Positions 1 to 8,761 of a stretch of DNA of 18,793 nt are shown here, piece by piece. The notes under the pieces were generated by a model that saw only the letters and a program-made list of their open reading frames with translations, made no database searches and had not been told where the DNA came from. The position numbers and the translations under genes were made by a program. Location of the stretch: assembly GCA_035591015.1 (NCBI GenBank), contig JAXIUW010211397.1, positions 1-18,793 of the forward strand, given 5' to 3'. Source of the stretch: Cephalothrix simula (Eukaryota > Nemertea > Palaeonemertea > Archinemertea > Cephalotrichidae). Position 1 is the first letter of the stretch, and each line of letters begins with the position of its first letter.

Positions 1-90
1 TTTGTCCTGTATTATGTCCTTATTGTTAATTGTTGTATCATTTTGTTTGTGTCTTATCCGGAAATAAATTTATTATTTATTATTATGCTT
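1..90 (+). mobile_element. Possible 3' tail of a non-LTR retrotransposon
   Basis: T-rich sequence ends in an AATAAA signal at about 63-68, followed at once by an irregular TTATTA/TTATTT microsatellite. That arrangement is common at the 3' end of LINE-like elements. It stops about 30 bp before zinc-finger homology begins. No coding part of the element is visible, because the window starts here. It could equally be simple AT-rich DNA. Confidence 0.3.
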
Positions 91-115
91 TATCTGGTAT
101 TTATTTATTGATATA

Positions 116-344
116 ACTAGTTTTACTCGAGTAAGCTCTCTCAATCTGCATATTCGGTCTATACATGAAGGTAAACGATACAGTTGTGAACAATGTCTAT
201 CAAGTTTTGCTCAAGCGAGTGCTCTAAAAACACATATTAAGACTGTGCATGAAGGAAAACTAAACATCTGTGAGCAATGTAAGTCAAGTTTTTCCCGACT
301 ATATAATCTTAAAAGACATTAAATTAGTACATGAAAGAAAGCGA
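116..344 (+). pseudogene. C2H2 zinc-finger array fragment, broken at both ends
   Basis: An open stretch from position 116 reads as the helix half of one finger, one full finger (CEQCLSSFAQASALKTH) and most of another (CEQCKSSFSRLYNLKRH). It then meets TAA at 320-322. The next bases still resemble the finger linker, but about 2 nt are missing, so the frame is lost. Homology stops at 344 with the first half of a GAAAGCGATAC linker. The fragment is closest to fingers 5-8 of array A (about 2729-2970), including the same linker words and the same RAEN-like to RLYN finger. No acceptor or basic N-terminus precedes it. It is best read as the 3' remnant of a sixth array upstream of A, cut by mobile DNA on both sides. 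It is unlikely to encode a product. Confidence 0.75.
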
Positions 345-605
345 CAGTGGTGTATCTCTGGGGGCGCGGCGTCCCCCAAATAAGAAAATCTTATTTTCAA
401 ATGTAATTAGATACATTTTGCATTCAATTTAAAAAAAAACATTTTTGGTGGTTTTGTTCCGCTTGAACAACTCCCTAAAAATCCTGAATTGTACGGAATT
501 TGAATTGAATAAAAATGCATTCCACTGAACGATTTGAAATTTTAACAAATTTTGACTGAATGTGTCGAAAAGTTCTGGAAGTAGCAACCTCGATACGCTT
601 CACTG
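345..605. mobile_element. Possible hAT-like element end(s)
   Basis: Zinc-finger homology breaks exactly at CAGTGGTGTATC (345), a typical start for hAT-family terminal repeats. At 588-605 the reverse complement reads CAGTGAAGCGTATCGAGG, a partial match that could be the other end. No 8-bp target duplication was found around the pair, and no transposase is visible, so the right boundary is a guess. Confidence 0.25.
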
Positions 606-1600
606 AGGTCAATTACCCCCGTTTGGTGATTTATACACCCATTTAAAGGTTGTTGGAGAGGCCATTGAGGATTCTCCGAAAAAACTATTTATACCCCCTA
701 TTTGTATGTGTGTATGTATACAAAATGTATATGTATACATTTGTTTCCTTTCCTGGCCCATCCTCGATAATCGATTGGTTAGGGTTAGGCTCATTCTTTT
801 GATACTTTTTATGGTCATAATTTTCAGAAATTGTACAAAATTATTTTATTTTTAAAATAAATGAGTTATTTCTATTTCTATTCTATAGTTTAATTCATCA
901 CAAAAGCATAATGTTAGTTGATTATTTCCATGTTATTCATGTGGTGCTACATAATGCATGTGGTCATCTTATAGATATCAAAATAAATCTGACAAGAAAT
1001 ACAATAAAAAGATGTGTCCATTTCAAAGAGTGAATGAAAAATTAAATTTTCGAATTTGGGCCCAAGATTAGAATAATAAATAATAAATGCAGTGGTATAC
1101 ACTGTATTTTAAAACCCCGTTAAAATACCCTTGATTTTAATCTGAGGAGATGCAGTCACCTCAAAACTTCATCATCTGTGTACAAAAGAATACAAATCGA
1201 AAAAGTTCTTTTCAACGTGCCAGTGATGTAAGCAAAATTAAAATTTTCAAATATGTATTGTTCTCAAATTGTTATAACAGTCTATTTAAAGTTTAATAAA
1301 ATAAGATATTTTTATTTTACAAACTGGTAATAATGCATCTTAAAGTGTATTGTGATGCAATTATTATATCTATAATAATTTCCGTTGGTGGTAATTTGGA
1401 TACCCAGATTACCCACCTATATAGCTCCTTTAATGAATTACTGCTGCAGCATCCATTTACGAATAACACGAAGCAACAAACGGCCTCATATGAGTACATC
1501 TTAAAATATGAGTGTTTATTCATGGGTTTACCTACATGTACTTCTCGGACCCTCCCGAAAGCTTTCCGAAAACTTTTCCTATCTATAATACATGTTTACC
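606..1600. other. Intergenic AT-rich DNA, no gene recognised
   Basis: Only short open frames occur, on both strands, and none has recognisable motifs. A TGTATAC/GTATACA alternating stretch at about 705-745 can fold back. A 91-codon open frame at 1333-1608 has no recognisable domain and no homologous partner upstream of the other arrays. I read it as chance. Confidence 0.5.
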
Positions 1601-1603
1601 CAA

Positions 1604-2197
1604 CATGAGTATTCCTTCCGCCCAAATATATGTTAATCAGAAGGTTATTCTTCAGTTCCTCTTCGTAGACCCTACAAGACAAGTCCGTAATTTGATCTGA
1701 CCGAAAAAAGCAACTGGGGTTACTGGTTAATCACCGAAAATCTTGGTTACCACTAAAGGCCCTGAAAAAAGTGAGATTCCTATTTATTACTCACATGCAC
1801 ACTCAGTGGCGGATCTATAGGGTGCCGCAGTGCAGCATTTTGCAGCACTTGTGCATCTAAATTTTGTAAAATTCTATTATTTGATCATGATATTGTGCAT
1901 TTTTGTCTAAAAATTGTGCATTTTCTGCTTTTTGCGGCAAAAAAAGATTGTGCATATTTCTGCAAACATAAGTATCGGCAATTACGCTACGATAGACTCT
2001 CCGTTTCGTGCCAACCCTCCCCATGCTTCATCGTATTGGCCTACTATGTAAAATGTGCTGATTTTGATCCATTGAACAATTAGTATACAGTGTAGTCATA
2101 ATTTCAATTTTAGACAGTTTGAGGCCAAAAGACCCCCAAAATATCTATTTAAAAGGTCTGTAATAGTGATTATAGTTTATATAATTCTATATTTCAG
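1604..2197 (+). repeat. 5' flank of unit A (duplicated intronic segment, with an insertion)
   Basis: Short blocks here match the DNA upstream of C, D and E in the same order. They are a CCAAATATATGTTAATCAG block (about 1621-1640), a TTTGATCTGA block (about 1691-1700), an AACATAAG block with GATAGACTCTCCG (about 1967-2003), and a GGCCAAAAGA block leading into the splice acceptor (about 2123-2197). Between the second and third blocks is DNA not shared with D. At 1804 that DNA contains CAGTGGCGGATCTA, a sequence typical of hAT ends, so a truncated insertion is likely. The shared blocks show that the duplication included the intron, not only the zinc-finger exon. Confidence 0.6.
2178..2197 (+). 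promoter_or_regulatory. 3' splice site of zinc-finger exon A
   Basis: A T-rich tract ends in TTTCAG at 2197. The exon then begins AT-ATT-TCA-ATG. The same layout precedes B, C, D and E, with the exon entered two bases before a whole codon in every case. Confidence 0.75.
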
Positions 2198-2205
2198 ATA
2201 TTTCA

Positions 2206-3315
2206 ATGGTAAAGAATAAGATGCTGATTGCAAACAAAACAGTTAAATCGGGAAAAACAAAGAAAATCCGTGTAAAGGCTGTACCTGTGAAACAGTTCAC
2301 TTTTGATATTTGTAAATCTAGTTCTTCTCAAGTAGGAAATCTCAAAAAGCATATTCAGTCTGTACATGAAGGACAGAGATTTACTTGTGAACGTTGTAGA
2401 TCTAGTTTGACATCTGCTGGAAGTCTTAATTTACATATTAAGACTATACATGAAGGAAAACGTTATGCTTGTGAACAATGTGAATCTAATTTTTCCCGAG
2501 TAGAACATCTGAAAAGACATATTGAGTCAGTACATGAAGAACAGCAATACAGTTGTGAACAATGTATATCTATTTTTTCCCGAAGAGAATATCTGAAAAA
2601 ACATATTGCGTCAGTACATGAAGGAAAGCGATACAATTGTGAACAATGTTTATCTAGTTTTACTCATGCAAGTTCTCTCAAAACACATATTCAAACTGTA
2701 CATGAAGGAAAAAGATACATTTGTGAGCAATGTATATCTAGTTTTACTCAAGCGAGTTCTCTCAAAGTGCATATTCAGACTGTACATGAAGGTAAACGAT
2801 ACCATTGTAAACAATGTGTATCTAGTTTTACTCAAAAACGTAAGCTCAAAGTACATATTAAGACTGTGCATGAAGGAAAACTTTACATTTGTGAGCAATG
2901 TAAGTCAAGTTTTTCCCGAGCAGAAAATCTTAAAAGACATATGAAATTAGTACATGAAGGGAAGCGATACACTACTGAGCAATGTAAATCAGTACATCAA
3001 GGAAAGCGATACACTTGTGAACAATGTATCTCTAGTTTTTCTAAAGCAAAATCTCTCAAAATACATATTCAGAGTGCACATGAAGGAAAACGATTCATTT
3101 GTGAGCAATGTAAATCTAGTTTTTCCCAAAGAGGACATCTTAAAATACATATTCAGAATGTACATGAAGGAAAACGATACCATTGTGAACATTGTATATC
3201 TAGTTTTTCTCATGCGAGTTCTCTCAAAAAACATGTTAAGACTGTACATGAAGGAAATCGATACGCTTACAGAAAATTTGAATTGAGTTATTCACAATAT
3301 TCCAGTCCCAATTAA
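2206..3315 (+). CDS. C2H2 zinc-finger array protein A (terminal exon)
   Basis: A likely nuclear DNA-binding protein. Residues 1-30 from this ATG are lysine-rich (MVKNKMLIANKTVKSG, then KTKK) and could act as a nuclear localisation signal. About 12 finger positions follow in 28-residue steps. Finger 1 is damaged, with its first Cys replaced by Phe (FTFDIC). Ten later fingers keep C-x2-C-x12-H-x4-H. The ninth position is reduced to TTEQCKSVH, an in-frame loss of 14 residues, exactly half a unit, with its first Cys changed to Thr. The last 17 residues (YAYRKFELSYSQYSSPN) are a finger relic without cysteines, matching DNA that lies beyond the stop in B. Compared with B-E, the fourth finger (REGAL type) is missing. 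The chosen ATG lies 8 bases inside the exon. The frame is open to the acceptor, so the true start is probably in an upstream exon. Confidence 0.85.
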   Translation: MVKNKMLIANKTVKSGKTKKIRVKAVPVKQFTFDICKSSSSQVGNLKKHIQSVHEGQRFTCERCRSSLTSAGSLNLHIKTIHEGKRYACEQCESNFSRVEHLKRHIESVHEEQQYSCEQCISIFSRREYLKKHIASVHEGKRYNCEQCLSSFTHASSLKTHIQTVHEGKRYICEQCISSFTQASSLKVHIQTVHEGKRYHCKQCVSSFTQKRKLKVHIKTVHEGKLYICEQCKSSFSRAENLKRHMKLVHEGKRYTTEQCKSVHQGKRYTCEQCISSFSKAKSLKIHIQSAHEGKRFICEQCKSSFSQRGHLKIHIQNVHEGKRYHCEHCISSFSHASSLKKHVKTVHEGNRYAYRKFELSYSQYSSPN

Positions 3316-4070
3316 CTCTTATAAAACGTATTTAGCTGATAAAAAACCGCAAATTAGGTATAGCATGGCTTTTTTGGGTGCCTACTAGGCAGTAGTGCAC
3401 TTTGGGGTAACTGCCTCGTATGGCACCAAAAGTACTATATTATTTGTTTTATATTTGCTATTAAAATTTGCTTTTAATTTCACTCATTTTATTGTTTATT
3501 TGCACTAAATTTCTGACCTCAATACATGAGTCATAATCAGTAATTCGGTCACTGAACGCTGATTTGTCGATTAATGGGAGTGTCATGTTCACGTGATAAA
3601 ATCATGACACAAGATCAATGCGTAATTAATCTACTAGAGTACTTGTTATTAAGCGAGTCAAATAGAAAAGGGCCATGCAAATTAGTTACACGGAGGAAAA
3701 AATTATTTTCTAACCATATAAGGAAGTGTTGTATTCAGGGTATGATTTTTACAGTTCCAAAGTGGTCACGTGATGAAAAAGTTCAAATACCACTACAGAT
3801 CATGTATTGTATACAGAAATGGTGTTCAATATTGACACAGTGATCACAAATAGATAAATATAAATATTTTAAATTATAAATATTTTAAATCTGGAATATT
3901 TGGCATCTTTGGATCTAATTTTGATTGTGACTACAAAAAAATTAACAGACTTAGCATTCCCCAATGTATCCAAGTGGAATAGTTTTTTGTGGAAATTTGA
4001 ATATTATTCTTAAAAAGCAGATATCGCTTTTAAAAATTTCTCACTTTATATGCCAGGATCTTTTATATAC
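3316..4070. other. Intergenic, no gene recognised
   Basis: The relic tail and foldback repeat that follow B, C, D and E are absent here, so the 3' flank of unit A differs or has been replaced. Two near-identical AAATATTTTAAAT blocks lie at about 3857-3892. An 89-codon open frame at 3574-3843 has no recognisable motif. No convincing AATAAA lies close behind the A stop codon. Confidence 0.5.
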
Positions 4071-4646
4071 AATGTGTTTCAATAAATTGCTTCAATTCAA
4101 GCATGATAATATCATTTTCAGTTCTATTTCATGGCATTTTGATTTGCGTCAGAATGTTTTGTATCATCAGTTCAAATCTCATCAAACAATCATGCACAAC
4201 AACAAAGTTATGAATTTTAGATAACTGAAGTCAAGGTTTTAAATCGGCACATAGAATACATGTATAAACCATAAACTTTTTTCAAAATTCGATAAAAATA
4301 ATAATAATAATTTTTCAAAACAATAATTGACCTAGTTTTCTTGTTTTTTCTCCTCTTTCATTTGCATATCTTGGTTTTTGAATAAACCTTCTTAAATATG
4401 ACGTTTGAACAGACGATCATTTTTTAATAGAAATAAGCTCATATGTGCCAATTGAAAATTAACCTTGACTTCAGTTATTAAAAAGCTCATAACTTTGTTA
4501 TTGCTCAAGATTTTGTGATGGGATTTGAACTGATGATACAAAACATTCTGACGCAAATCATAATGCAATAAAGCAGAACTAAAAATAATATTATCATGCT
4601 TGAATTGAAGCGTGAAGTAGATTTTTACGATTTGTTGAAACACATT
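4071..4646. repeat. Large inverted repeat, arms about 185-205 bp
   Basis: The left arm (4071-4253) and the reverse complement of the right arm (4442-4646) match over most of their length. Shared words include AATGTGTTTCAA, TTCAATTCAAGCATGATAAT, GCGTCAGAATGTTTTGTATC and AACTGAAGTCAAGGTT. The left arm lacks about 20 bases near its outer end. The 190-bp spacer is AT-rich and carries no gene. The arms produce a pair of similar open frames on opposite strands, which are a by-product of the symmetry. This looks like an old foldback element, or two inverted copies of one repeat. It sits where the 5' flank of unit B would otherwise lie. Confidence 0.75.
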
Positions 4647-4824
4647 TTACATGTATTACTTTTACATTATTATATTATACAGTTATTGATTGCTTCCGAG
4701 GAATTTATGACTCTTTAGAGATTGCCAACATACGATATTTTTACCGAGGTCGTCAGGCGAAGCTAAAAGAACCCCTAAATATATATATTTCAAAAACTTA
4801 ATAATAGAGCTCTGTAATACTGAT

Positions 4825-4844
4825 TATACAATTCTATTTTTCAG
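4825..4844 (+). promoter_or_regulatory. 3' splice site of zinc-finger exon B
   Basis: A pyrimidine-rich tract ends in TTTTTCAG at 4844. The exon starts AA-ATT-TCA-ATA, the same phase as in A, C, D and E. Only about the last 80 bases upstream match the other units. Confidence 0.75.
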
Positions 4845-4846
4845 AA

Positions 4847-6175
4847 ATTTCAATAGTAAAAAAGAAGATGCTTATTGCAAGAGAAACTGGAAAAGCAAAT
4901 AAGAAGGATCATGTTAAGGCTGCACCTGCGAAACAGTTCACTTGTGATATTTGTAAATCTAGTTTTTTTCACGCAAGAAATCTCAAAGCGCATATTCAGT
5001 CTGTACATGAAGGGCAGCGATACAGTTGTGAGCAATGTAAATCTAGTTTTTCATCTGCCGGTGGTCTTAGTTTACATGTTAAGTCTATACATGAAGGAAA
5101 ACGATACGTTTGTGAGCGATGTAAATCTAGTTTTTCCCGAGTAGAACATCTGAAAAGACATATTGAGTCAGCACATGAGGGAAAACGGTACCATTGTGAG
5201 CAATGCAAATCTACTTTTGCACGAGAAGGTGCTCTCAAATTACATATTAAGTCAGTACATGAAGGACAGCGATACAGTTGTGAGCAATGTATATCTATTT
5301 TTTCTCGAAGAGAATATCTGAAAAGACATATTGAGTCAGTACATGAGGGAAAACGATACCATTGTGAACAGTGTAAATCTACTTTTACTCAAGAAAGTAC
5401 TCTCAAAACACATATTGAGAGTGTGCATGAAGGAAAGCGATACATTTGTGACCAATGTGAATCAAGTTTTTCCCGAAGAGGACATCTTAAGAGACATATT
5501 AAGTCAGTGCATGAACGAGAGCAATGTAGATCTAGTTTTTCTGGAGCATATCTTTATCAGAGTGAAAGGAAGCGATACCTTTGTGAGCTCTGTCAATCTT
5601 ATTTTTCCAGAAGAGCACATCTTAGAGAACATATTAAGGCAGTACATGAAGGAAAGCGATACATTTGTGAGCAATGTAAATCTAGTTTTTCTCAAACAGG
5701 AGCTCTTAAGATACATATTCAGGTTGTACATGAAGGAAAACGACATCATTGTAAAAAATGTAAATCTAGTTTTACTCGAGAAAATGCTCTCGAAATACAT
5801 ATTAAGTCAGTACATGAAGGACGGCGATACATTTGTGAGCAATGTCAATCTAGTTTTTTGCGAAGAGAGCATCTGAAAAGACATATGGATTCAGTACATG
5901 AAGGAAAGCGACACATTTGTGAACAATGTAAATCTAGTTTTTCTCAAGCAAGTTCTCTCAAACAACATATTCAAACTGCGCATGAAGGAAAACGATACCA
6001 TTGTGAACAATGTATATCTAGTTTTTCTCAATCAAGTTCTCTAAAAATGCATATTCAGACTGAACATGAGGGAAAACGATTCATTTGTGAGGAATGTGAA
6101 TCAAGTTTTACCCGAAGAGGACATCTTAAAAGACATATTAAGTCGGTACATAAAGGAGAGCGGTACACTTTTTAG
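4847..6175 (+). CDS. C2H2 zinc-finger array protein B (terminal exon)
   Basis: The longest array. A basic leader (KKKMLIARETGKANKKD) is followed by 15 finger positions, 14 of them with intact C-x2-C-x12-H-x4-H. Position 8 (EREQCRSSFSGAYLYQSERK) lost its first Cys and both His through in-frame deletions. One of these looks like slippage between two GAGCAA words. Fingers 1-5 keep the order seen in C (NLKAH, SAGGLSLH, RVEHLKRH, REGALKLH, RREYLKRH). The conserved exon-edge ATG is ATA here (4853-4855). Translation could begin at ATG 4868, but the frame is open to the acceptor, and I start at the first whole codon. The stop at 6173-6175 falls where TGTGAG is expected (TTTTAG here). It removed further fingers that are still legible downstream. 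The role is likely sequence-specific DNA binding in the nucleus, with the target unknown. Confidence 0.85.
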   Translation: MSIVKKKMLIARETGKANKKDHVKAAPAKQFTCDICKSSFFHARNLKAHIQSVHEGQRYSCEQCKSSFSSAGGLSLHVKSIHEGKRYVCERCKSSFSRVEHLKRHIESAHEGKRYHCEQCKSTFAREGALKLHIKSVHEGQRYSCEQCISIFSRREYLKRHIESVHEGKRYHCEQCKSTFTQESTLKTHIESVHEGKRYICDQCESSFSRRGHLKRHIKSVHEREQCRSSFSGAYLYQSERKRYLCELCQSYFSRRAHLREHIKAVHEGKRYICEQCKSSFSQTGALKIHIQVVHEGKRHHCKKCKSSFTRENALEIHIKSVHEGRRYICEQCQSSFLRREHLKRHMDSVHEGKRHICEQCKSSFSQASSLKQHIQTAHEGKRYHCEQCISSFSQSSSLKMHIQTEHEGKRFICEECESSFTRRGHLKRHIKSVHKGERYTF

Positions 6176-6670
6176 CAATGTTAATCTAGTTTTTCCCAAG
6201 CATGTGCTCTAAAAATACATATTCAGGCTTTACATGAAAGGAAATGATACCATTGTGATCAATGTATATCTAGTTTTTCTCATACATGTTCTCTAAAAAT
6301 ACTTCGTGAAGGAAAACGATACATTTGTGAACAATGTGAATCAAGTTTTTCCTAAAATGCGACTCCTAAAAAACTAACACTGTACATAAAGAGAAGGAGA
6401 ACCGGTACACTTGTGAAAAATGTGAGTACTGTTTGATGACGTAAATGGCCTCGGAAGACATTATCAGACTGTAAATGAAAAAAAGTGATACACTTATTAA
6501 AAATTCGAATCGAGGTTTTCACGAGCTGCTGGTCCTAATTTACACTTACATTTCATGTCACTTTTCTCAAGAATGTGAAATGTACAATGTACATGAAGAA
6601 AATGATATACTTGGAATATTTGTAAACCAAGCTTTCCACGGAAACCCATCCTTTTGATTAATGTTATGCA
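6176..6670 (+). pseudogene. Decayed zinc fingers behind the stop of B
   Basis: Finger text continues in the same frame after the TAG. QACALKIH and HTCSLK helices with EQC-like knuckles are interrupted by TAA, TGA and TAA, reaching about 6357. A later CEKCEYCLMT block (about 6412-6443) is the B version of the ancestral C-terminus. After it come relics readable as YTYxKFESRFSRAAGPNLH (about 6486-6545), and a last knuckle near 6594-6655. All are non-coding today. They would lie in the 3' UTR of B. Confidence 0.75.
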
Positions 6671-6863
6671 AATTTTTCCAGTGTTTGTATTATAAGACAG
6701 TGCAATCAATTTGTGCATAAATCCCCTCGTCTCTTCAGTGTACAGCTAAGTTTCAGATAGTGGAAATTTACTTCAAAACATCTTTTGTGTGCATTGTGCA
6801 ACCCACTTGCAATGAATGGACAGATAAAAGTATTGAGAAAACTGATACAGGTAGTAAGTACTT

Positions 6864-6966
6864 AACAACAGCGATGTAAAAAGTTCTTAAGAAAAATATT
6901 AAAAACTGTTTTTACATCTAAAAGCTTTATTTAAACAGTTGGTTTAGAAAATCTTACGTCGTTGTT
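6864..6966. mobile_element. Foldback repeat, copy behind array B
   Basis: The terminal arms are AACAACAGCGATGTAA and the inverse of TTACGTCGTTGTT. A second inner inverted pair (AAACTGTT / AACAGTT) flanks an AAAGCTTTATTT core. The same element stands behind C, D and E at the matching place, so it was inserted before the duplications. No coding capacity. It resembles a short non-autonomous DNA element, but no target duplication was established. Confidence 0.65.
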
Positions 6967-7232
6967 TGACATGTGTAGCCAATCAAAAAGTCGTGTTTTC
7001 GTTTACGTTATGAAATTCTGAATTATATTTTTTTCTTTATAAACCCGTGCTTGATAAGTTCTTTATGACATTTATTTTTATTGTATGCTTGTACATGTTT
7101 TAATTTCTTTGGCCTGAAGCTTAAATGTAAATGTAAATAATAGGATACCTTTTATTTTCCCTTGTATTTTTTACATATAGCAATAAGAAACAAAAAACAC
7201 ACTGGCTCTCAAACATAATTCGACGTTTCGTC
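6967..7232. other. 3' flank of unit B, no gene
   Basis: Part of this flank is shared with E. TTCTTTATGACATTTATTTTTATTG (about 7058-7084) corresponds to about 18649-18669. The block GAAGCTTAAATGTAA...AGGATACC (about 7117-7149) corresponds to 15031-15064 behind D. No gene or RNA was recognised. Confidence 0.5.
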
Positions 7233-7241
7233 TATATTATA

Positions 7242-7350
7242 CAGTTATTCGACGTTTTCTGAGTGCAATATGATAGCAGTTATTTACCGAGGCGCACAGC
7301 GCCGAGGATAAATAACTGCTCATATTGCACGAAGAAACGTCGAATAACTG
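7242..7350. repeat. Long hairpin with GCGC-ACA-GCGC apex
   Basis: The left arm runs from CAGTTATTCGACGTTT (7242) through GTGCAATATGA and GCAGTTATTTA to GGCGC (7295). A 3-base loop follows, and the right arm returns to 7350 with the same words inverted. CCGAGG occurs in the same orientation on both sides of the apex, so the pairing is broken there by a symmetric bulge. No open frame. This is a likely foldback/MITE type element, and its transcript would form a strong stem. Confidence 0.75.
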
Positions 7351-7351
7351 T

Positions 7352-7451
7352 TTTATAAAGCAATATGACAAGAATTTGACCGACATCATGAAAATATTAC
7401 ACGCCCTCCGTGGACATCGCCGTTATAAATATTCATATTGCTTTATAATAA
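7352..7451. repeat. Inverted pair TATAAAGCAATATGA
   Basis: TTATAAAGCAATATGA (7353-7368) recurs inverted as TCATATTGCTTTATAA (about 7434-7449). About 65 bases without a gene lie between them. It directly abuts the hairpin at 7242-7350 and may be a nested part of the same element. Confidence 0.5.
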
Positions 7452-8400
7452 GACTTATTCAGCGCATATATCTATTGTACGCTGCTATCCCATTCGTTCC
7501 CGAATTAACTTTTCGCAAATCATAGTATTTTTGCACCATAAATTGTAAAAGTAATTCTGAGACGTGGACAAAATTTTATAGTGTTGTTGTCATGATCGAA
7601 CGTGATTAATGGACATTGGTTTATATATCTTATAATGGTCCTTTCAATAATTATCACACCAGTCTGTAATAGATTTAACTGAAAAGACTTTTGGGATTAA
7701 ATTAAATTTTCCAATTCTGGGACTGGTTTTTACGAGATATCTAAACCTGTAATCAATAGCCGCAACGTACTGATGATAAATGGTCAAAGACAGTGCAAAA
7801 AACCAGTTTATAAATAATAAGACATTGTGTTTATAAAATATTATACATGTGTGCCAATATGAGATTTTTATTCTTTGAATTATCATGACATAACGTCACA
7901 AATTTGACGAACGTACCGATGAATATTTCAATAGAATTTCATGTGCGTTTTCGTCAATGACGTAAGTGATCGACCAATCAGGGCACTGATCTGTAATTAT
8001 TTTTGGAAATACCCAAATAAATGTACTTATTTCTTTTTCCAAACACATTTACATGACAAAAGTAGATAAATAATGTTTCATATAATATTACTTAAAAACT
8101 ATGCACTAGATTCTTTGAAACCTTCCCTAATTAGTGAATTTGCGATAATTTAACAATGCCAGACAATCAGATTGCTAGTTTACTGCAAGAGTAACTATAA
8201 AATTCCAGACCTTATTCATATGAAGTCAAAAAAACAAGGTACTCCAATATATATTACTATTGGTAACAGAACTATGCTGTGAATTTTGTTGTATTGTGAA
8301 TTTTGTTGTATTGTGAATTCTGAACTTTGTAGGACAATTAAATTTCTAACTCGCTGACCCAATTAATATATTCATCAGCTAGTATATTTTGGTCGGCTCA
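7452..8400. other. Intergenic, no gene recognised
   Basis: AT-rich DNA with only short, motif-free open frames. A TGACGTAA word (7958-7965) and a CCAATCA word (7974-7980) lie close together, but nothing else marks a promoter. The stretch holds the small tandem repeat listed separately. Confidence 0.5.
8281..8319 (+). repeat. 17-bp tandem repeat, 2.3 copies
   Basis: Two exact copies of GAATTTTGTTGTATTGT (8281-8297, 8298-8314) are followed by GAATT. A small local duplication of no evident function. Confidence 0.85.
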
Positions 8401-8753
8401 AATAGACAAGAAAAACCCATAATTTGATCTGATAGAGGTTACTCATGATTTTTCAGTATGAATTTCCTATCTCGGTGTTACCATTTAGGGTCATAGGAAA
8501 ACAAATTGAGATCTGCGTTTATTACCGACATATACAGTATCTCCCGATTTGCTAATATAAATAAATACCTCCGCGATAGACTCCCCATTGACCTAAAATG
8601 TGCTGGTTGGGATCCATTCATTGAACAGGAATATTTTATGATTTAGACAGTTTTTAGGCCAAAAGAATCACAAAATATCAATTTAAAAAATTTAAAATGT
8701 GATAATGTTAACATGTAATAATGATTTATAGTACATACAATTCTTTTTTTCAG
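8400..8753 (+). repeat. 5' flank of unit C (duplicated intronic segment)
   Basis: Blocks shared with A, D and E are CCCATAATTTGATCTGATAG (about 8417-8436), GATAGACTCCCC (about 8575), AATGTGCTGGTTGGGATCCATT (close to A at about 2050-2073) and GGCCAAAAGAATC (about 8657). They end in the acceptor. This shows that the intron end was duplicated together with the exon. Confidence 0.6.
8734..8753 (+). promoter_or_regulatory. 3' splice site of zinc-finger exon C
   Basis: An uninterrupted T tract ends in CAG at 8753. The exon begins AA-ACT-TCA-ATG, the same phase as the other four. Confidence 0.75.
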
Positions 8754-8761
8754 AAACTTCA

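Noticed and set aside
510-525. CCACTG at 516-521 as the right end of the hAT-like sequence starting at 345
   Set aside because: The inner terminal sequence does not match the left end and no 8-bp duplication flanks the pair.
1333-1608. 91-codon protein gene
   Set aside because: No motif, an overlapping minus-strand open frame of similar length, and no copy at other units.
2296-3250. CRISPR-like regular repeats
   Set aside because: The regular spacing is the 84-bp coding period of zinc fingers, and the setting is eukaryotic.
2606-3286. Long open frames in other phases and on the minus strand inside the arrays
   Set aside because: They repeat with the 84-bp period and give motif-free text; they are shadows of the real zinc-finger frame.
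3964-4643. Two similar proteins on opposite strands (4101-4224 plus, 4480-4643 minus)
   Set aside because: The similarity is fully explained by the inverted-repeat arms, and neither frame has a recognisable domain.
7958-7980. Promoter of unit C from TGACGTAA and CCAATCA words
   Set aside because: Two short words in about 1 kb of intergenic DNA are expected by chance, and no counterpart is seen upstream of the other units.
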